A DNA stretch of 64,000 bases from assembly GCF_000819685.1 (NCBI RefSeq), contig NZ_CDBR01000040.1:1-64000 (forward strand), in the 5' to 3' direction. The notes beneath the pieces were generated by a model, which saw only the letters and a list, made by a program, of their open reading frames with translations, ran no database searches and was not told the origin of the DNA. This document shows, piece by piece, positions 11,823 to 21,060 of this stretch. The stretch is from Aeromonas allosaccharophila. Its GTDB lineage: Bacteria; Pseudomonadota; Gammaproteobacteria; Enterobacterales; Aeromonadaceae. The position numbers were made by a program, and so were the translations under genes. Position 1 is the stretch's first letter. Each line of letters begins with the position of its first letter.

Positions 11823-12302
11823 ATGACCAACAACGATATTCTGCGCCGTCTGCGCTATGCCCTCACCATCAGCAACGACGAGATGGTCGAGATGTTTGCC
11901 AAGGGCAACCTGACGGTCACTCACGCCCAGCTGCACAGCTGGTTGATGAAAGAGGCGGCGGAAGGTGAAGAGCAAGAGGCAGGCTATGTCGCCTGTCCCG
12001 ACTCGGCCCTGAGCCAGTTCCTCGATGGCTTCATCATCGCACGCCGTGGCGTGCGGGAAGATGCCCCGGCCCAGGTGATCCCGAACCGGATCAACAACAA
12101 CATGATCCTGCGCAAGCTGCGCATCGGCCTCAACTACAAGGAAGAGGACATGCTCGGCACGCTCAAGCTCGCCGACTTCAACCTCTCCAAGTCCGAGCTC
12201 AGTGCCCTGTTCCGCTCCAAGGATCACAAGCACTATCAGGATTGCGGGGATCAGATCCTGCGCAACTTCCTGATTGGCCTCACTGCCAAGTACCGCAGCT
12301 AA
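11823..12302 (+). CDS. yehS: DUF1456 family protein (YehS-like)
   Basis: A 159-aa cytosolic protein made of two similar halves: NNDILRRLRYALTISNDEMVEMF (residues 3-25) and NNMILRKLRIGLNYKEEDMLGTL (about 92-114). This internal duplication is the hallmark of DUF1456/YehS. No enzymatic motif is present and the function of the family is unknown to me. AGGAG lies 6-7 bases before the start. It follows barA by 90 bases in the same direction and may share its transcript. Confidence 0.88.
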   Translation: MTNNDILRRLRYALTISNDEMVEMFAKGNLTVTHAQLHSWLMKEAAEGEEQEAGYVACPDSALSQFLDGFIIARRGVREDAPAQVIPNRINNNMILRKLRIGLNYKEEDMLGTLKLADFNLSKSELSALFRSKDHKHYQDCGDQILRNFLIGLTAKYRS

Positions 12303-12336
12303 CCAGCAGCGCGACTGACCGGGCAGGGCCTTCGAC

Positions 12337-13224
12337 ATGTGCCAGCGACTCACTCCCCCCACGCTCAGCAGCCTGGCTGTCGCAGGGGGATGGCGCTGGC
12401 GCTGTCTTCTTCCTCTCTTCTTTCTGCCACTAGTTCTGCTGCTGGGTGGTTGTACTCCGTCCGAGTACCAGCTCTCTGCCCGCTATCAGAGCGCCAACCA
12501 GAACGAGCGGATCGCCTTTCTGATCCTCCACTACACCGACGAAGACGATGCCAACTCCCTGCGCCTGCTGACCGAGCCGGAGCACAAGGTGAGCGCCCAC
12601 TACCTGATCCCCCGCGACAGCCGCGAGACCCCGCTACCGGTCTATCAGCTGGTGCCGGACAGTGCGCGCGCCTGGCATGCAGGGCGCAGCCGCTGGCACC
12701 AATATGCCGGGCTCAATGCCAGCTCCCTTGGCATCGAGATCGTCAACCTCGGCTATCCAGCGGAAGATGAGTCGTTGGCCCCCGATGCCCGCCGCTGGCA
12801 ACCCTATACCCCGCAGCAGATTGCCGCCGTCGGCGCCCTCAGTCGGGAGCTGGTCGCCCGCTACCGCATTCCACCGACCCAGGTGCTGGGCCACAGCGAT
12901 GTCGCCCCCGAGCGCAAGCAGGATCCCGGCCCCCACTTCCCCTGGCGTCAGCTTTATTTGACGTACGGGGTCGGCGCCTGGCCCGATGAAGATCGGGTGG
13001 CTGCTCTCCTGGCCAGCCCCTTGCCCGACTGGGATGCGGCCATGTGGCAACAGCAACTGGCCCGCTATGGCTACGGCCTGCCCCAGAGCGGCCAGTGGGA
13101 TGAGCAGAGCCGCGCCGTCATGCGCGCCTTTCAGCTCCACTTTCGCGCCAGCAAGGTCGATAGCGAAGCGGACCGCGAGTGTCAGGCCATCCTGATGGCG
13201 CTGCTCGAAAAATATTTCCCCTAA
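12337..13224 (+). CDS. amiD: Lipoprotein N-acetylmuramoyl-L-alanine amidase (AmiD-like)
   Basis: A 295-aa protein with a long hydrophobic N-terminus ending in the lipobox LLLGGC (cysteine near residue 39), which predicts an outer-membrane lipoprotein. The amidase_2/PGRP-type catalytic domain follows: zinc-ligand region FLILHYTDED, then GHSDVAPERKQDPGPHFPW with the second His and the typical DPGP. Residues from about 235 on (RYGYGLPQSGQWDEQSRAVMRAFQLHF) resemble a peptidoglycan-binding helical module. It would cleave the amide between MurNAc and L-Ala in periplasmic wall fragments. AmiD is a better fit than cytosolic AmpD because of the lipobox. No strong ribosome binding site is seen, so the exact start is uncertain. 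Confidence 0.87.
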   Translation: MCQRLTPPTLSSLAVAGGWRWRCLLPLFFLPLVLLLGGCTPSEYQLSARYQSANQNERIAFLILHYTDEDDANSLRLLTEPEHKVSAHYLIPRDSRETPLPVYQLVPDSARAWHAGRSRWHQYAGLNASSLGIEIVNLGYPAEDESLAPDARRWQPYTPQQIAAVGALSRELVARYRIPPTQVLGHSDVAPERKQDPGPHFPWRQLYLTYGVGAWPDEDRVAALLASPLPDWDAAMWQQQLARYGYGLPQSGQWDEQSRAVMRAFQLHFRASKVDSEADRECQAILMALLEKYFP

Positions 13225-13252
13225 TCCTCATCCATTGCCCCCGCTGCTGCGT

Positions 13253-13297
13253 ACTGTTTGATAGCCGTTAGCTATCAAACAGTTAGGCACAAGCAAT
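13253..13297. promoter_or_regulatory. OxyR-like operator upstream of the dps-family gene
   Basis: A perfect inverted repeat ACTGTTTGATAGC (13253-13265) / GCTATCAAACAGT (13271-13283) contains ATAG-N7-CTAT (13261-13275). It is followed after 7 bases by TTAG-N7-CAAT (13283-13297). The full spacing ATAG-N7-CTAT-N7-ATAG-N7-CTAT is the known OxyR binding pattern; the first half is exact and the second has one mismatch in each tetramer. E. coli dps is OxyR-activated. Binding here is inferred. Confidence 0.6.
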
Positions 13298-13379
13298 TGT
13301 CCCTGCAATTTGCAAGGCGTTATTCTGACTGCGTTCCGAAAGATAATTTAAAACCGATGTCCAAATCTGGAGGTGAATG

Positions 13380-13847
13380 ATGAAAAGCCCGATTGGTCTT
13401 GATACTGCTCAATCACAAGCCCTGGCAGCCGAGTTGAACAAATTGCTGGCCAGCTACCAGATCCTCTACATGAACGTGCGCGGCTTCCACTGGAATATCC
13501 GTGGCAACCAGTTCTTCGAACTGCACCTGAAATTTGAAGAGATTTACAACGACCTGCTGCTCAAAGTCGATGCGCTGGCCGAGCGGATCCTGACGCTGGA
13601 CGGGGTGCCGATGCACAGCTTCAGCGACTACCTGAAAGTCTCTGCCATCCACGAGCAGAAAGGGCTGCACGATGGCCGCGCCTGTGTCGAATCACTGCTG
13701 GAGAGCTTCCGCGAACTGCTGGTCGCCCAGCGCCGCATTCTGGGTCAGGCCGCCGAAGCCGGTGATGAGGGCACCGCCTCCATCCTCTCCGACTATGTGC
13801 AGCAGCAGGAAAAACTGGTCTGGATGTTGCGAGCTTATCTGGCCTGA
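13380..13847 (+). CDS. dps: Dps family DNA-protection / ferritin-like protein
   Basis: A 155-aa ferritin-superfamily protein of Dps type. Residues 25-70 carry the ferroxidase signature spanning NVRGFHWNIRGNQFFELHLKFEEIYNDLLLKVDALAERI, with the iron-ligand His, Asp and Glu positions in place. Dps dodecamers oxidise and store iron using hydrogen peroxide and can coat DNA. The N-terminal tail is short with only one lysine, so strong DNA binding is not evident. Two ATGs lie in tandem at 13377/13380; GGAGG at 13369-13373 gives a better 6-base spacing to 13380. The OxyR-like site upstream agrees with a peroxide-defence role. Confidence 0.9.
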   Translation: MKSPIGLDTAQSQALAAELNKLLASYQILYMNVRGFHWNIRGNQFFELHLKFEEIYNDLLLKVDALAERILTLDGVPMHSFSDYLKVSAIHEQKGLHDGRACVESLLESFRELLVAQRRILGQAAEAGDEGTASILSDYVQQQEKLVWMLRAYLA

Positions 13848-13989
13848 TCGTGAACCAAGCCGGCTATACGCACGTATGAAGGCTTGATGAAGTACCGGGC
13901 CGGGGGCACCTGACCTGACTCGGCCCAACCCGCTTGATTGTTATGTTCTGTTGCAAACCTGAGTTGTCTCTCCTTTTATCCACCCGCTT

Positions 13990-14019
13990 GCCGCCCTGTT
14001 TGGGCGGCTTTTTTTATTT
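13990..14019 (+). terminator. Intrinsic terminator after the dps-family gene
   Basis: Stem GCCGCCC (13990-13996) / GGGCGGC (14002-14008), loop TGTTT, followed by a long T-rich tract. It ends the dps transcript just before the hcp control region. Confidence 0.9.
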
Positions 14020-14033
14020 TTGATCTGCATCAA
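14020..14033. promoter_or_regulatory. FNR box upstream of hcp
   Basis: TTGATCTGCATCAA is an exact match to the FNR consensus TTGAT-N4-ATCAA. Its centre lies 108 bases before the hcp start. E. coli hcp-hcr is FNR-activated, so anaerobic induction is the natural reading. The exact transcription start was not assigned. Confidence 0.85.
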
Positions 14034-14134
14034 GGGAACCTTAATTGGCAAATTGAATGCCTATTAAGTTTTTCACGAGGGGAATAGAATCGCCACAAAA
14101 CAAACAACTGAAATGTCCAATTAGGAGAGACATG

Positions 14135-15784
14135 ATGTTTTGTGTGCAATGTGAACAGACAATTCGTACCCCGGCTGGCAACGGCTGTGCCTACGCACAA
14201 GGTATGTGCGGTAAGACGGCGGAAACCTCGGATCTGCAAGATGTGCTGATCTATACCCTGCAGGGACTCAGCGCCTGGGCGCTGGCCGCCCGCGAGCAGG
14301 GCATCATCGACCGCGAGATCGATGCCTTCGTGCCCAAGGCCTTCTTCGCCACCCTCACCAACGTCAACTTCGACTCGAATCGCATCGTGGCCTACGTCAA
14401 TCAGGCCCTCGCTTATCGCCAGCAGTTGGCCGATCGTCTGGCCGCCATGGCAGTGCTGGTGAACGATTTGCCGCAGTCCGCTTACTTCGAGCCCGGCGCC
14501 GAGCTGCTAGAACAGCTCGCCCATGCTGCGCCAGCCGCCCCCAATCGGGGCAAGAGCGAGGTGAACGAAGATATCATGGGGCTGCGCCTGCTCTGCCTCT
14601 ACGGCCTCAAGGGCGCCGCCGCCTATATGGAGCACGCTCGGGTGCTGGATCAGCAGAGTGACGAGGTGGCCGCCGAATTCCACCGCATCATGAGCTGGCT
14701 CAGCACAGACCCGAGCGAAATGGGTCGGCTGTTTAACTGCGCCATGGAGATCGGTCAGCTCAACTTCAAAATCATGGAGATGCTGGATCTGGGTGAAACC
14801 AGCGCCTTCGGCCATCCTGAACCCACCCAGGTACGCGTCACCCCCATCCCCGGCAAGTGCATTCTGGTCTCCGGCCACGACATGATGGATCTCAAGCTCA
14901 TTCTGGAGCAGACCATGGGCACCGGCATCCATGTCTACACCCACGGCGAGATGCTGCCCGCGCTGGCTTACCCCTTCTTCAAACAGTACCCCCATCTGGT
15001 GGGCAACTACGGCTCCGCCTGGCAGAATCAGCAGAAGGAGTTTGCCAACTTCCCGGGCGCCGTGGTGATGACCTCCAACTGCATCATCGACCCGAACGTG
15101 GGCAACTACAGTGACCGCATCTTCACCCGTTCCATCGTCGGCTGGCCGGGCGTCACTCATCTGGAGGGAGATGATTTCTCCGCCGTGATTGCCAAGGCAC
15201 TGGCACTCGATGGCTTCAAGCACACCGAGCTCGAACACTTCATCACCATCGGCTTTGCCCGCAACGCCCTGATGCAGGCCGCACCCGCGGTGATTGAGAA
15301 GGTAAAAGCCGGGGAGATCAGCCACTTCTTCCTGGTGGGTGGCTGTGACGGCGACAAGGCCGAGCGAGCCTATTTCACCGAGTTTGCCAAGGCTGCGCCA
15401 CGCGACAGCCTGCTGCTCACCCTGGGCTGCGGCAAGTACAAGTTCAACAAGCTCGACTTTGGCGACATCGGCGGTATTCCGCGCCTGCTGGACGTGGGCC
15501 AGTGCAACGATGCCTACTCTGCCATCCAGCTGGCACTGGCGCTCTCCGAGGCGTTCGAGTGCGGGGTCAACGATCTGCCGCTGACGCTGGTGCTCTCCTG
15601 GTTCGAGCAGAAAGCCATCGTCATTCTGCTCACCCTGCTCTCCCTCGGGGTGAAAGACATTCGTACTGGCCCGACCGCCCCCGCCTTCCTCACCCCGGCC
15701 CTGCTCAAGGTGCTGGAGGAGCAGTTTGGCCTGAAAGGGACCACCACGGCCGAGGCTGACTTGGCCGAGATCCTGGCGGCCTGA
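14135..15784 (+). CDS. hcp: Hydroxylamine reductase / hybrid-cluster protein
   Basis: A 549-aa protein close to the 550 aa of E. coli Hcp. The N-terminal cluster ligands Cys3, Cys6, Cys18 and Cys25 are in MFCVQCEQT and [11 protein letters not shown]. Downstream, residues around [32 protein letters not shown] and [12 protein letters not shown] fit the ligands of the hybrid Fe-S-O cluster. The family reduces hydroxylamine in vitro and acts as a high-affinity NO reductase in nitrosative stress. ATG occurs twice (14132, 14135); AGGAG spacing and homology favour 14135. It is followed by its reductase hcr but separated from it by a terminator-like hairpin. Confidence 0.97.
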   Translation: MFCVQCEQTIRTPAGNGCAYAQGMCGKTAETSDLQDVLIYTLQGLSAWALAAREQGIIDREIDAFVPKAFFATLTNVNFDSNRIVAYVNQALAYRQQLADRLAAMAVLVNDLPQSAYFEPGAELLEQLAHAAPAAPNRGKSEVNEDIMGLRLLCLYGLKGAAAYMEHARVLDQQSDEVAAEFHRIMSWLSTDPSEMGRLFNCAMEIGQLNFKIMEMLDLGETSAFGHPEPTQVRVTPIPGKCILVSGHDMMDLKLILEQTMGTGIHVYTHGEMLPALAYPFFKQYPHLVGNYGSAWQNQQKEFANFPGAVVMTSNCIIDPNVGNYSDRIFTRSIVGWPGVTHLEGDDFSAVIAKALALDGFKHTELEHFITIGFARNALMQAAPAVIEKVKAGEISHFFLVGGCDGDKAERAYFTEFAKAAPRDSLLLTLGCGKYKFNKLDFGDIGGIPRLLDVGQCNDAYSAIQLALALSEAFECGVNDLPLTLVLSWFEQKAIVILLTLLSLGVKDIRTGPTAPAFLTPALLKVLEEQFGLKGTTTAEADLAEILAA

Positions 15785-15809
15785 TCGGCATCTCATGTTG
15801 TAAGCGTTT

Positions 15810-15835
15810 GGCGAGCCGCCCGGCTCGCCTTTTTT
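15810..15835 (+). terminator. Terminator-like hairpin between hcp and hcr
   Basis: Stem GGCGAGCC (15810-15817) / GGCTCGCC (15822-15829), loop GCCC, followed by six Ts. It would stop or attenuate hcp transcription ahead of hcr. Confidence 0.85.
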
Positions 15836-15895
15836 CTGGCCTCGGCTTTTTCATCAGACGTTTTTCAAACCGTTTCAAACATAAGGAGCCTTGTG

Positions 15896-16885
15896 ATGAC
15901 CTCTCTCACGCTCACCTGCATTGGCCGCCAACAGAACACCCGCGACGTAGTGAGCTGGCAGCTGGCGCCGCTTTCTGGCAGCCTCCCTCCCGTACTGGCT
16001 GGCCAGTGCATCACCCTGCACACCGAAATTGACGGCAAGCCATACAGCCGCGCCTACACCCTCTCCTCCAGCCCGCAAGATTCGTGCTGGCAGGTCACCA
16101 TCAAGGATGTGGGGCTAGTCTCCCACCATCTGCACCAGACCTTGCAAGTGGGAGACAAGATCCGGGCTGATGGCCCGTTCGGCGATTTCAACCTGACCGC
16201 CCTGCCCTGCGAGCGGCCGCTGCTCTTGAGCGCTGGTTCCGGCATCACCCCCATGTGGGCCATGCTGCGGGACGAGCTTGCCAAACGGCCGGACGCCGAT
16301 ATCCGCTTTATTCACAGCGCCCGCTCGCCAGCAGATGTGATCTTCGCAGACGACTTGGCTGCGCTGACTGAGGCACATATCGGGCTACGTCATGCATTCG
16401 TGCTGGAGCAAGCACCGGCTGACCATCCTTGGATTGGCCGACTCACCCCCGCCATGTTGGCCGAACTGGCCCCTGACCTGCACGAGCGCCATGTCTATCT
16501 CTGCGGCCCAACCCCCTATATGGCGGCTATCAGCACCATGCTGGCGGAGCTGGGATTGCCACTGGAGCAGTTGCATCAGGAGTCCTTTGGTCTTCCCCCC
16601 GCAGAGCCAGCCGCGACCACCAACGACCACTTCTGGCTGACCCTGAAAAAGAGCGGCAAGAAAGTGAAAATTTTGCCGGGCCAGACCCTGCTGGCGGCGC
16701 TGGAAGCGGCAGGTGAAACCATGATGGCAGCTTGTCGCGCAGGCGTATGTGGCAGCTGCCGGTGCTCTACCGAGGGCAATATCGAGCGCCAGAGCGTGAT
16801 GACATTGAATGCACAGGATCTGGCGAACGGCGTGGCACTGGCCTGCTCCTGCACTGCACAGGGGGATATCAGCCTCGATTTTTAA
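15896..16885 (+). CDS. hcr: NADH oxidoreductase Hcr (HCP reductase)
   Basis: A 329-aa two-part reductase. The N-terminal ferredoxin-NADP reductase module has the FAD motif YSRAYTLSSSP (about residues 47-57), GPFGDFNL and the NAD-binding LSAGSGITPMWAML, with CGPTPYM near residue 203. The C-terminal plant-type 2Fe-2S domain carries its four ligands in CRAGVCGSCRCST and the late CSC. It passes electrons from NADH to Hcp. AAGGAG (15883-15888) prefers the ATG at 15896 over the GTG at 15893. Confidence 0.95.
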   Translation: MTSLTLTCIGRQQNTRDVVSWQLAPLSGSLPPVLAGQCITLHTEIDGKPYSRAYTLSSSPQDSCWQVTIKDVGLVSHHLHQTLQVGDKIRADGPFGDFNLTALPCERPLLLSAGSGITPMWAMLRDELAKRPDADIRFIHSARSPADVIFADDLAALTEAHIGLRHAFVLEQAPADHPWIGRLTPAMLAELAPDLHERHVYLCGPTPYMAAISTMLAELGLPLEQLHQESFGLPPAEPAATTNDHFWLTLKKSGKKVKILPGQTLLAALEAAGETMMAACRAGVCGSCRCSTEGNIERQSVMTLNAQDLANGVALACSCTAQGDISLDF

Positions 16886-17003
16886 GGCGTGGCGAAGATT
16901 TATTTGAGGTGTGGTGAAGGCGTCATCGGTATCCCAACCTTTTCCCAAGTAGGCAGGGGCGCTAGACTCTGCCCCCAGTTTCACCAGAACACGGGATAAA
17001 AAA

Positions 17004-18017
17004 ATGACAATACTGGTCACAGGGGGCGCCGGCTATATCGGCTCCCACACCCTGGTTGAGCTGCTCGGCACGGGGCAGCAGGTCGTGGTACTCGACAACC
17101 TCTCCAACTCCTCACCGGAGTCACTCAAGCGGGTAGAGCAGATCACCGGCAAGCCGGTCACCTTCGTCGAAGGGGATGTGCTGGACAGAGCCTGTCTGCA
17201 GCAGCTGTTTGCCAACCACCAGATCGAATCGGTGATCCACTTCGCGGGCCTCAAGGCGGTGGGCGAGTCAAGCCAGATCCCGCTCACCTACTACCAGAAC
17301 AACATCAGCGGCACTCTGGTGCTGTGCGAGGAGATGGCCAAGGCGGGCGTGTTCCGGCTGGTGTTCAGCTCCTCGGCTACCGTCTATGGCGATCCCGCCT
17401 CGGTACCGCTGCGGGAAGATTTCCCCACCAGCGCCACCAACCCCTACGGCCGCTCCAAGCTGATGGTGGAAGAGATCCTGCGCGACGTGTCAAAGTCCGA
17501 TCCCCGCTGGGCCATCGTGCTGCTGCGTTACTTCAACCCGGTCGGCGCCCACGAGAGCGGCCTGATTGGTGAAGATCCCAACGGCATCCCCAACAACCTG
17601 CTGCCCTATATCAGCCAGGTGGGTGTCGGCAAGCTCAAGGAGCTGGGGGTATTTGGCAACGACTACCCGACGCCAGACGGGACCGGCGTGCGCGACTACA
17701 TCCATGTGGTGGACTTGGCCATCGGCCACCTGAAAGCACTGGCGCGCATCAAGAGCGACACCGGCGTCTTCACCTACAATCTGGGCACCGGTCAGGGTTA
17801 CTCGGTACTGGAGATGGTCAAGGCGTTCGAGGCCGCCAGCGGCCGCCCCATTCCCTACCAGATCAAACCCCGTCGCCCGGGCGACATCGCCGAGTGCTGG
17901 GCAGAGCCGACGCTGGCCCGTGCCGAGCTGGGCTGGCAGGCAGAGCGTGGTCTGGAGCAGATGATGGTCGATACCTGGCGCTGGCAAAGCAACAACCCGA
18001 ACGGCTATCAAGGCTGA
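17004..18017 (+). CDS. galE: UDP-glucose 4-epimerase
   Basis: A 337-aa extended short-chain dehydrogenase. It interconverts UDP-glucose and UDP-galactose using tightly bound NAD. Visible are the Rossmann loop [11 protein letters not shown] (residues 5-15), the catalytic Ser region [10 protein letters not shown], the Tyr-Lys pair in NPYGRSK (about 148-154) and RYFNPVGAH. It stands alone rather than in a gal operon. That suggests a role in supplying UDP-galactose for surface polysaccharides, together with galU at 53.3 kb (inference). It ends in the strong bidirectional terminator at 18038-18073. Confidence 0.97.
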   Translation: MTILVTGGAGYIGSHTLVELLGTGQQVVVLDNLSNSSPESLKRVEQITGKPVTFVEGDVLDRACLQQLFANHQIESVIHFAGLKAVGESSQIPLTYYQNNISGTLVLCEEMAKAGVFRLVFSSSATVYGDPASVPLREDFPTSATNPYGRSKLMVEEILRDVSKSDPRWAIVLLRYFNPVGAHESGLIGEDPNGIPNNLLPYISQVGVGKLKELGVFGNDYPTPDGTGVRDYIHVVDLAIGHLKALARIKSDTGVFTYNLGTGQGYSVLEMVKAFEAASGRPIPYQIKPRRPGDIAECWAEPTLARAELGWQAERGLEQMMVDTWRWQSNNPNGYQG

Positions 18018-18037
18018 TGCTCTAGCGGGCTGATAAC

Positions 18038-18073
18038 AAAACGCCCCGACATCAAGATGTCGGGGCGTTTTAT
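18038..18073. terminator. Bidirectional terminator between galE and lpxT
   Basis: A perfect 16-bp stem, AAAACGCCCCGACATC (18038-18053) and its complement (18056-18071), with an AA loop and A/T runs on both sides. Confidence 0.92.
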
Positions 18074-18087
18074 TTTGCGGTGCTCAA

Positions 18088-18801
18088 TCAGTGGGTCTGG
18101 CAGTGGGTCTGGCTGCGCAGCAACGGCAATGGCGAGAGATAGGGAACGATTCGCGCGATCAGCCGATCCGCCAGCGGGGTCAGCAGTAACCAGGGCAGGC
18201 AGAGGGTCGCCAGCCCCAGCGCGCCGACATAGACATCGGTAAACCAGTGAGCGCCCGCCAGAATGCGCGGCGCGGAAAAGATCGGCACCATCAGCAATGC
18301 ACTGACACCGGCCCAGCGCGGCAGATAACGCAAGGCGTAACCGGCGAAGATCATCAGGAACAGGGCGTGATCCCCCGGGAAGCTATCGCCGGAAGAGTCC
18401 TTGGTCTGGATCGCACTGAGATGGGTGACTCGCAAGGCGTCGCTCACCATCAGAGTCGGGCTGGGTCGCTCCACCGGCAGTAGATGACCAAGCTGATTGA
18501 TCGCCAGCGCACTCAGCAGCATCACAATGCCCATCGCCACCAGCTGACGACGACCAGCAATATCACGGGCGAAGAAGCAGCGGGCCAGGATCAGTCCCAT
18601 GCAGGCCAATACCGCCAGATCGAACAGCCGATTATTGGTGATGGCCACCAGATCGGTCCACAACGGCGACTGCCCGAGCCAGCCGTTAACGGTATGAAAA
18701 ATCGCGAGGTCCCACTGATCCCAGGGACCATGAGCGGGCAGCGCAGCCCAACTGATGGCCACCAGACCACCGACCAGATAGCAAAGCAGGAACTTGCCCA
18801 T
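18088..18801 (-). CDS. lpxT: PAP2-type lipid A 1-phosphotransferase (LpxT)
   Basis: A 237-aa polytopic membrane protein, the same length as E. coli LpxT. It carries the PAP2 acid-phosphatase motifs: RPSPTL (about 115), SGDSFPGDHALF (about 140-152) and GAHWFTD (about 184-190). The stretches LVAITNNRLFD, GIVMLLSALAINQLG, TKDSSGDSFPGDH and PWLLLTPLADRLI correspond closely to LpxT rather than to general PgpB-type enzymes. LpxT moves a phosphate from undecaprenyl diphosphate to lipid A position 1 on the periplasmic face. The promoter region carries two 13-bp direct repeats (18845-18888) that suggest a repressor. Confidence 0.88.
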   Translation of the reverse strand: MGKFLLCYLVGGLVAISWAALPAHGPWDQWDLAIFHTVNGWLGQSPLWTDLVAITNNRLFDLAVLACMGLILARCFFARDIAGRRQLVAMGIVMLLSALAINQLGHLLPVERPSPTLMVSDALRVTHLSAIQTKDSSGDSFPGDHALFLMIFAGYALRYLPRWAGVSALLMVPIFSAPRILAGAHWFTDVYVGALGLATLCLPWLLLTPLADRLIARIVPYLSPLPLLRSQTHCQTH

Positions 18802-18844
18802 GGGGACTCTCCGTTGGAAAAGGGCGATATGGTAAAACTGTAGG

Positions 18845-18892
18845 GTGCGTCACAAAACCGAAGAATTGTAAGAAAGTGCGACACAAAATCAA
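18845..18892 (-). promoter_or_regulatory. lpxT promoter with a pair of 13-bp direct repeats
   Basis: On the minus strand TTGATT (18892-18887), a 16-base spacer and TACAAT (18870-18865) form a good sigma-70 promoter, giving a start near 18858. Two 13-bp sites, GTGCGTCACAAAA (18845-18857) and GTGCGACACAAAA (18876-18888), differ at one base and are 31 bp apart, about three helical turns. One fills the promoter spacer and the other covers about +1 to +13. This layout is typical of repressor operators; the regulator is unknown. TAGGGTG (18841-18847) also has an inverted partner at 18931-18937. Confidence 0.55.
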
Positions 18893-19059
18893 GCCTCAAA
18901 TAAAGCCCATCACCCCATTCCAGTTTCGCACACCCTAACAACGTCAAGATTTCTGCCTCCAGTGCCGCATCTGTGGGTCTCTCACCATGAGTGCGGCTTG
19001 TGCCACCACCGCAACACCCCCTAGAATGCGCACTTCCCTTTACTGCGAAAGGAAGCGGT

Positions 19060-20430
19060 ATGCATATTCACATTCTCGGGATCTGCGGCACCTTTATGGG
19101 TGGTCTGGCGGTGTTGGCAAAACAGCTTGGTTACCGGGTGACCGGTTCGGATGCCAACGTCTATCCCCCCATGAGTACCCAGCTCGAGCAACAGGGCATC
19201 GAACTGACCGAAGGCTATGACCCCTCCCAACTCGATCCGGCGCCGGATCTGGTGGTGATCGGTAACGCCATGAGCCGCGGCAACCCCTGTGTTGAATATG
19301 TGCTGGACCGCAATCTGCCCTATATCTCCGGCCCCCAGTGGCTACTGGAGCATGTGCTGCAGGATCGCTGGGTACTGGCCGTTGCCGGCACCCACGGCAA
19401 GACCACCACCGCCAGCATGCTGGCCTGGGTGCTGGAGTACGCCAAGCTGGAGCCCGGTTTCCTTATTGGCGGCGTGCCAGGCAACTTCCCGGTCTCCGCC
19501 CGCTTGGGCTCCGCCCCCTTCTTCGTGATCGAAGCGGACGAGTATGACTGCGCCTTCTTCGACAAGCGTTCCAAGTTCGTCCACTACCACCCGCGCACTC
19601 TGGTGATGAACAACCTGGAGTTCGACCACGCGGACATCTTCCCGGATCTCGCCGCCATCCAGCGCCAGTTCCATCACCTGATGCGCACCGTGCCGAGCAA
19701 TGGCCGAGTGCTGTTCCCGCAAGCCGATGACAACCTCACGGCCGTGCGCAAGATGGGCTGCTGGAGCGAAGTGGAGCTGGTGGGTCAGGACGACGCCAAG
19801 TGGAAGGCGGTCAAGCTGGCCGATGACGGCTCCGCCTTCGAGGTGTGGCTGGATGGCGAAAAGCAGGGCGAGGTGCACTGGGAGTGCATCGGCGAGCACA
19901 ACGTCAACAACGGTCTGATGGCCATCGCTGCCGCCCGCCATGCCGGTGTCATGGTGGAGCACGGCATCGCAGCGCTCTGCCAGTTCAAATCCCCCAAGCG
20001 GCGGATGGAGCTCAAGGGCGAGGTGGCGGGCATCAGCGTCTATGACGACTTTGCCCACCACCCCACCGCCATCGAGACCACCCTCGGCGGTCTGCGCGCC
20101 AAGGTAGGCGGCTCACGTATTCTGGCGGTGCTGGAGCCTCGCTCCAACACCATGAAGCTGGGGGTTCACAAGGAGGAGCTGGCAGGCTGCTTCGATGGCG
20201 CCGATGAGGTGTTCTTCTTCCAGCCGCCCAACATCGGCTGGGATCTCGGCGAGGTGACCGCCCACATGACCCGACCCGCCAAGGTGTTCAACGATCTGGA
20301 GACCCTGATCAACCGGCTGGTGGCCGAGAGCCGCGATGGCGACCATATTCTGATCATGAGCAACGGCGGCTTCGGCGGTATTCATGACAAGCTGATCGCC
20401 CGCCTCAAGGATTACCACGGCGAACTATGA
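19060..20430 (+). CDS. mpl: UDP-N-acetylmuramate:L-Ala-gamma-D-Glu-meso-DAP ligase
   Basis: A 456-aa Mur-ligase family enzyme for peptidoglycan recycling. It joins recycled tripeptide to UDP-MurNAc. It begins [21 protein letters not shown], as E. coli Mpl does. The ATP loop [20 protein letters not shown] lies at about residues 107-126, and the central [16 protein letters not shown] and C-terminal [11 protein letters not shown] and LEPRSNTMK are typical. AAGGAAG sits 6 bases before 19060; the longer open frame upstream is not used. It overlaps ubiX by four bases (ATGA). Confidence 0.96.
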   Translation: MHIHILGICGTFMGGLAVLAKQLGYRVTGSDANVYPPMSTQLEQQGIELTEGYDPSQLDPAPDLVVIGNAMSRGNPCVEYVLDRNLPYISGPQWLLEHVLQDRWVLAVAGTHGKTTTASMLAWVLEYAKLEPGFLIGGVPGNFPVSARLGSAPFFVIEADEYDCAFFDKRSKFVHYHPRTLVMNNLEFDHADIFPDLAAIQRQFHHLMRTVPSNGRVLFPQADDNLTAVRKMGCWSEVELVGQDDAKWKAVKLADDGSAFEVWLDGEKQGEVHWECIGEHNVNNGLMAIAAARHAGVMVEHGIAALCQFKSPKRRMELKGEVAGISVYDDFAHHPTAIETTLGGLRAKVGGSRILAVLEPRSNTMKLGVHKEELAGCFDGADEVFFFQPPNIGWDLGEVTAHMTRPAKVFNDLETLINRLVAESRDGDHILIMSNGGFGGIHDKLIARLKDYHGEL

Positions 20431-21038
20431 ACAAAGCGATCACCCTGGCGCTGACCGGTGCCTCCGGCGCCCCCTACGCCCTGCGCCTGCTCCAGTGTCT
20501 GGTGCAGGCAGACTATCGGGTCTACCTGCTCGCCTCCTCGGCGGCACGGGTGGTACTCAAGACCGAGCAGCAGCAGGAGTGGCCCGGCTCGCCGAAAGAG
20601 CTCTCTGCCTATCTCTGCCGCCAATATGGCGCCAAGGAGGGGCAGATTGTGGCTTGCGGCAAGGAGGAGTGGTTCTCGCCGGTGGCCTCCGGCTCGGCGG
20701 CACCGAAACAGATGGTGGTCTGCCCCTGCTCCATGGGCACCGTCTCGGCCATTGCCAACGGCACCTCGGACAACCTGCTGGAGCGGGCGGCGGATGTGGT
20801 GATCAAGGAGCGCGGCCAGCTGATCCTGGTGCCCCGCGAAACCCCCTTCTCGGCGATCCATCTGGAGAACATGCTGAAACTGGCGCGGCTCGGGGTGACC
20901 ATCATGCCTGCCGCGCCCGGTTTCTATCATGAGCCGAAAAGTATCGAGGATCTGGTGGACTTTATGGTCGCCCGCATCCTCGATCATCTGGGTGTCGAGC
21001 ATGAGCTGACCCGCCGCTGGGGCTATGGCCACGGCTGA
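20427..21038 (+). CDS. ubiX: Flavin prenyltransferase UbiX
   Basis: A 203-aa flavoprotein. It attaches dimethylallyl phosphate to FMN to make the prenyl-FMN cofactor needed by the UbiD decarboxylase of ubiquinone synthesis. It shows [16 protein letters not shown] at the start, the central [26 protein letters not shown] (about 96-121) and [18 protein letters not shown]. The start codon overlaps the mpl stop (ATGA), so the two are translationally coupled. The IS element begins 22 bases after its stop, so any original terminator may have been displaced. Confidence 0.96.
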   Translation: MNKAITLALTGASGAPYALRLLQCLVQADYRVYLLASSAARVVLKTEQQQEWPGSPKELSAYLCRQYGAKEGQIVACGKEEWFSPVASGSAAPKQMVVCPCSMGTVSAIANGTSDNLLERAADVVIKERGQLILVPRETPFSAIHLENMLKLARLGVTIMPAAPGFYHEPKSIEDLVDFMVARILDHLGVEHELTRRWGYGHG

Positions 21039-21060
21039 GCAGGCCAGACAAACCGGATAA

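Noticed and set aside
13225-13297. Terminator after the amidase gene at 13253-13283
   Set aside because: The stem is perfect but no T-run follows, and the internal ATAG-N7-CTAT spacing is explained better as an OxyR-like operator.
14507-15796. 429-codon frame opposite hcp
   Set aside because: Shadow of hcp, without start signals or known motifs.
18841-18937. Possible 97-bp MITE between lpxT and mpl bounded by TAGGGTG/CACCCTA
   Set aside because: The inverted ends are only 7 bp, no target duplication is visible, and the interior is better explained as the lpxT promoter with operator repeats.
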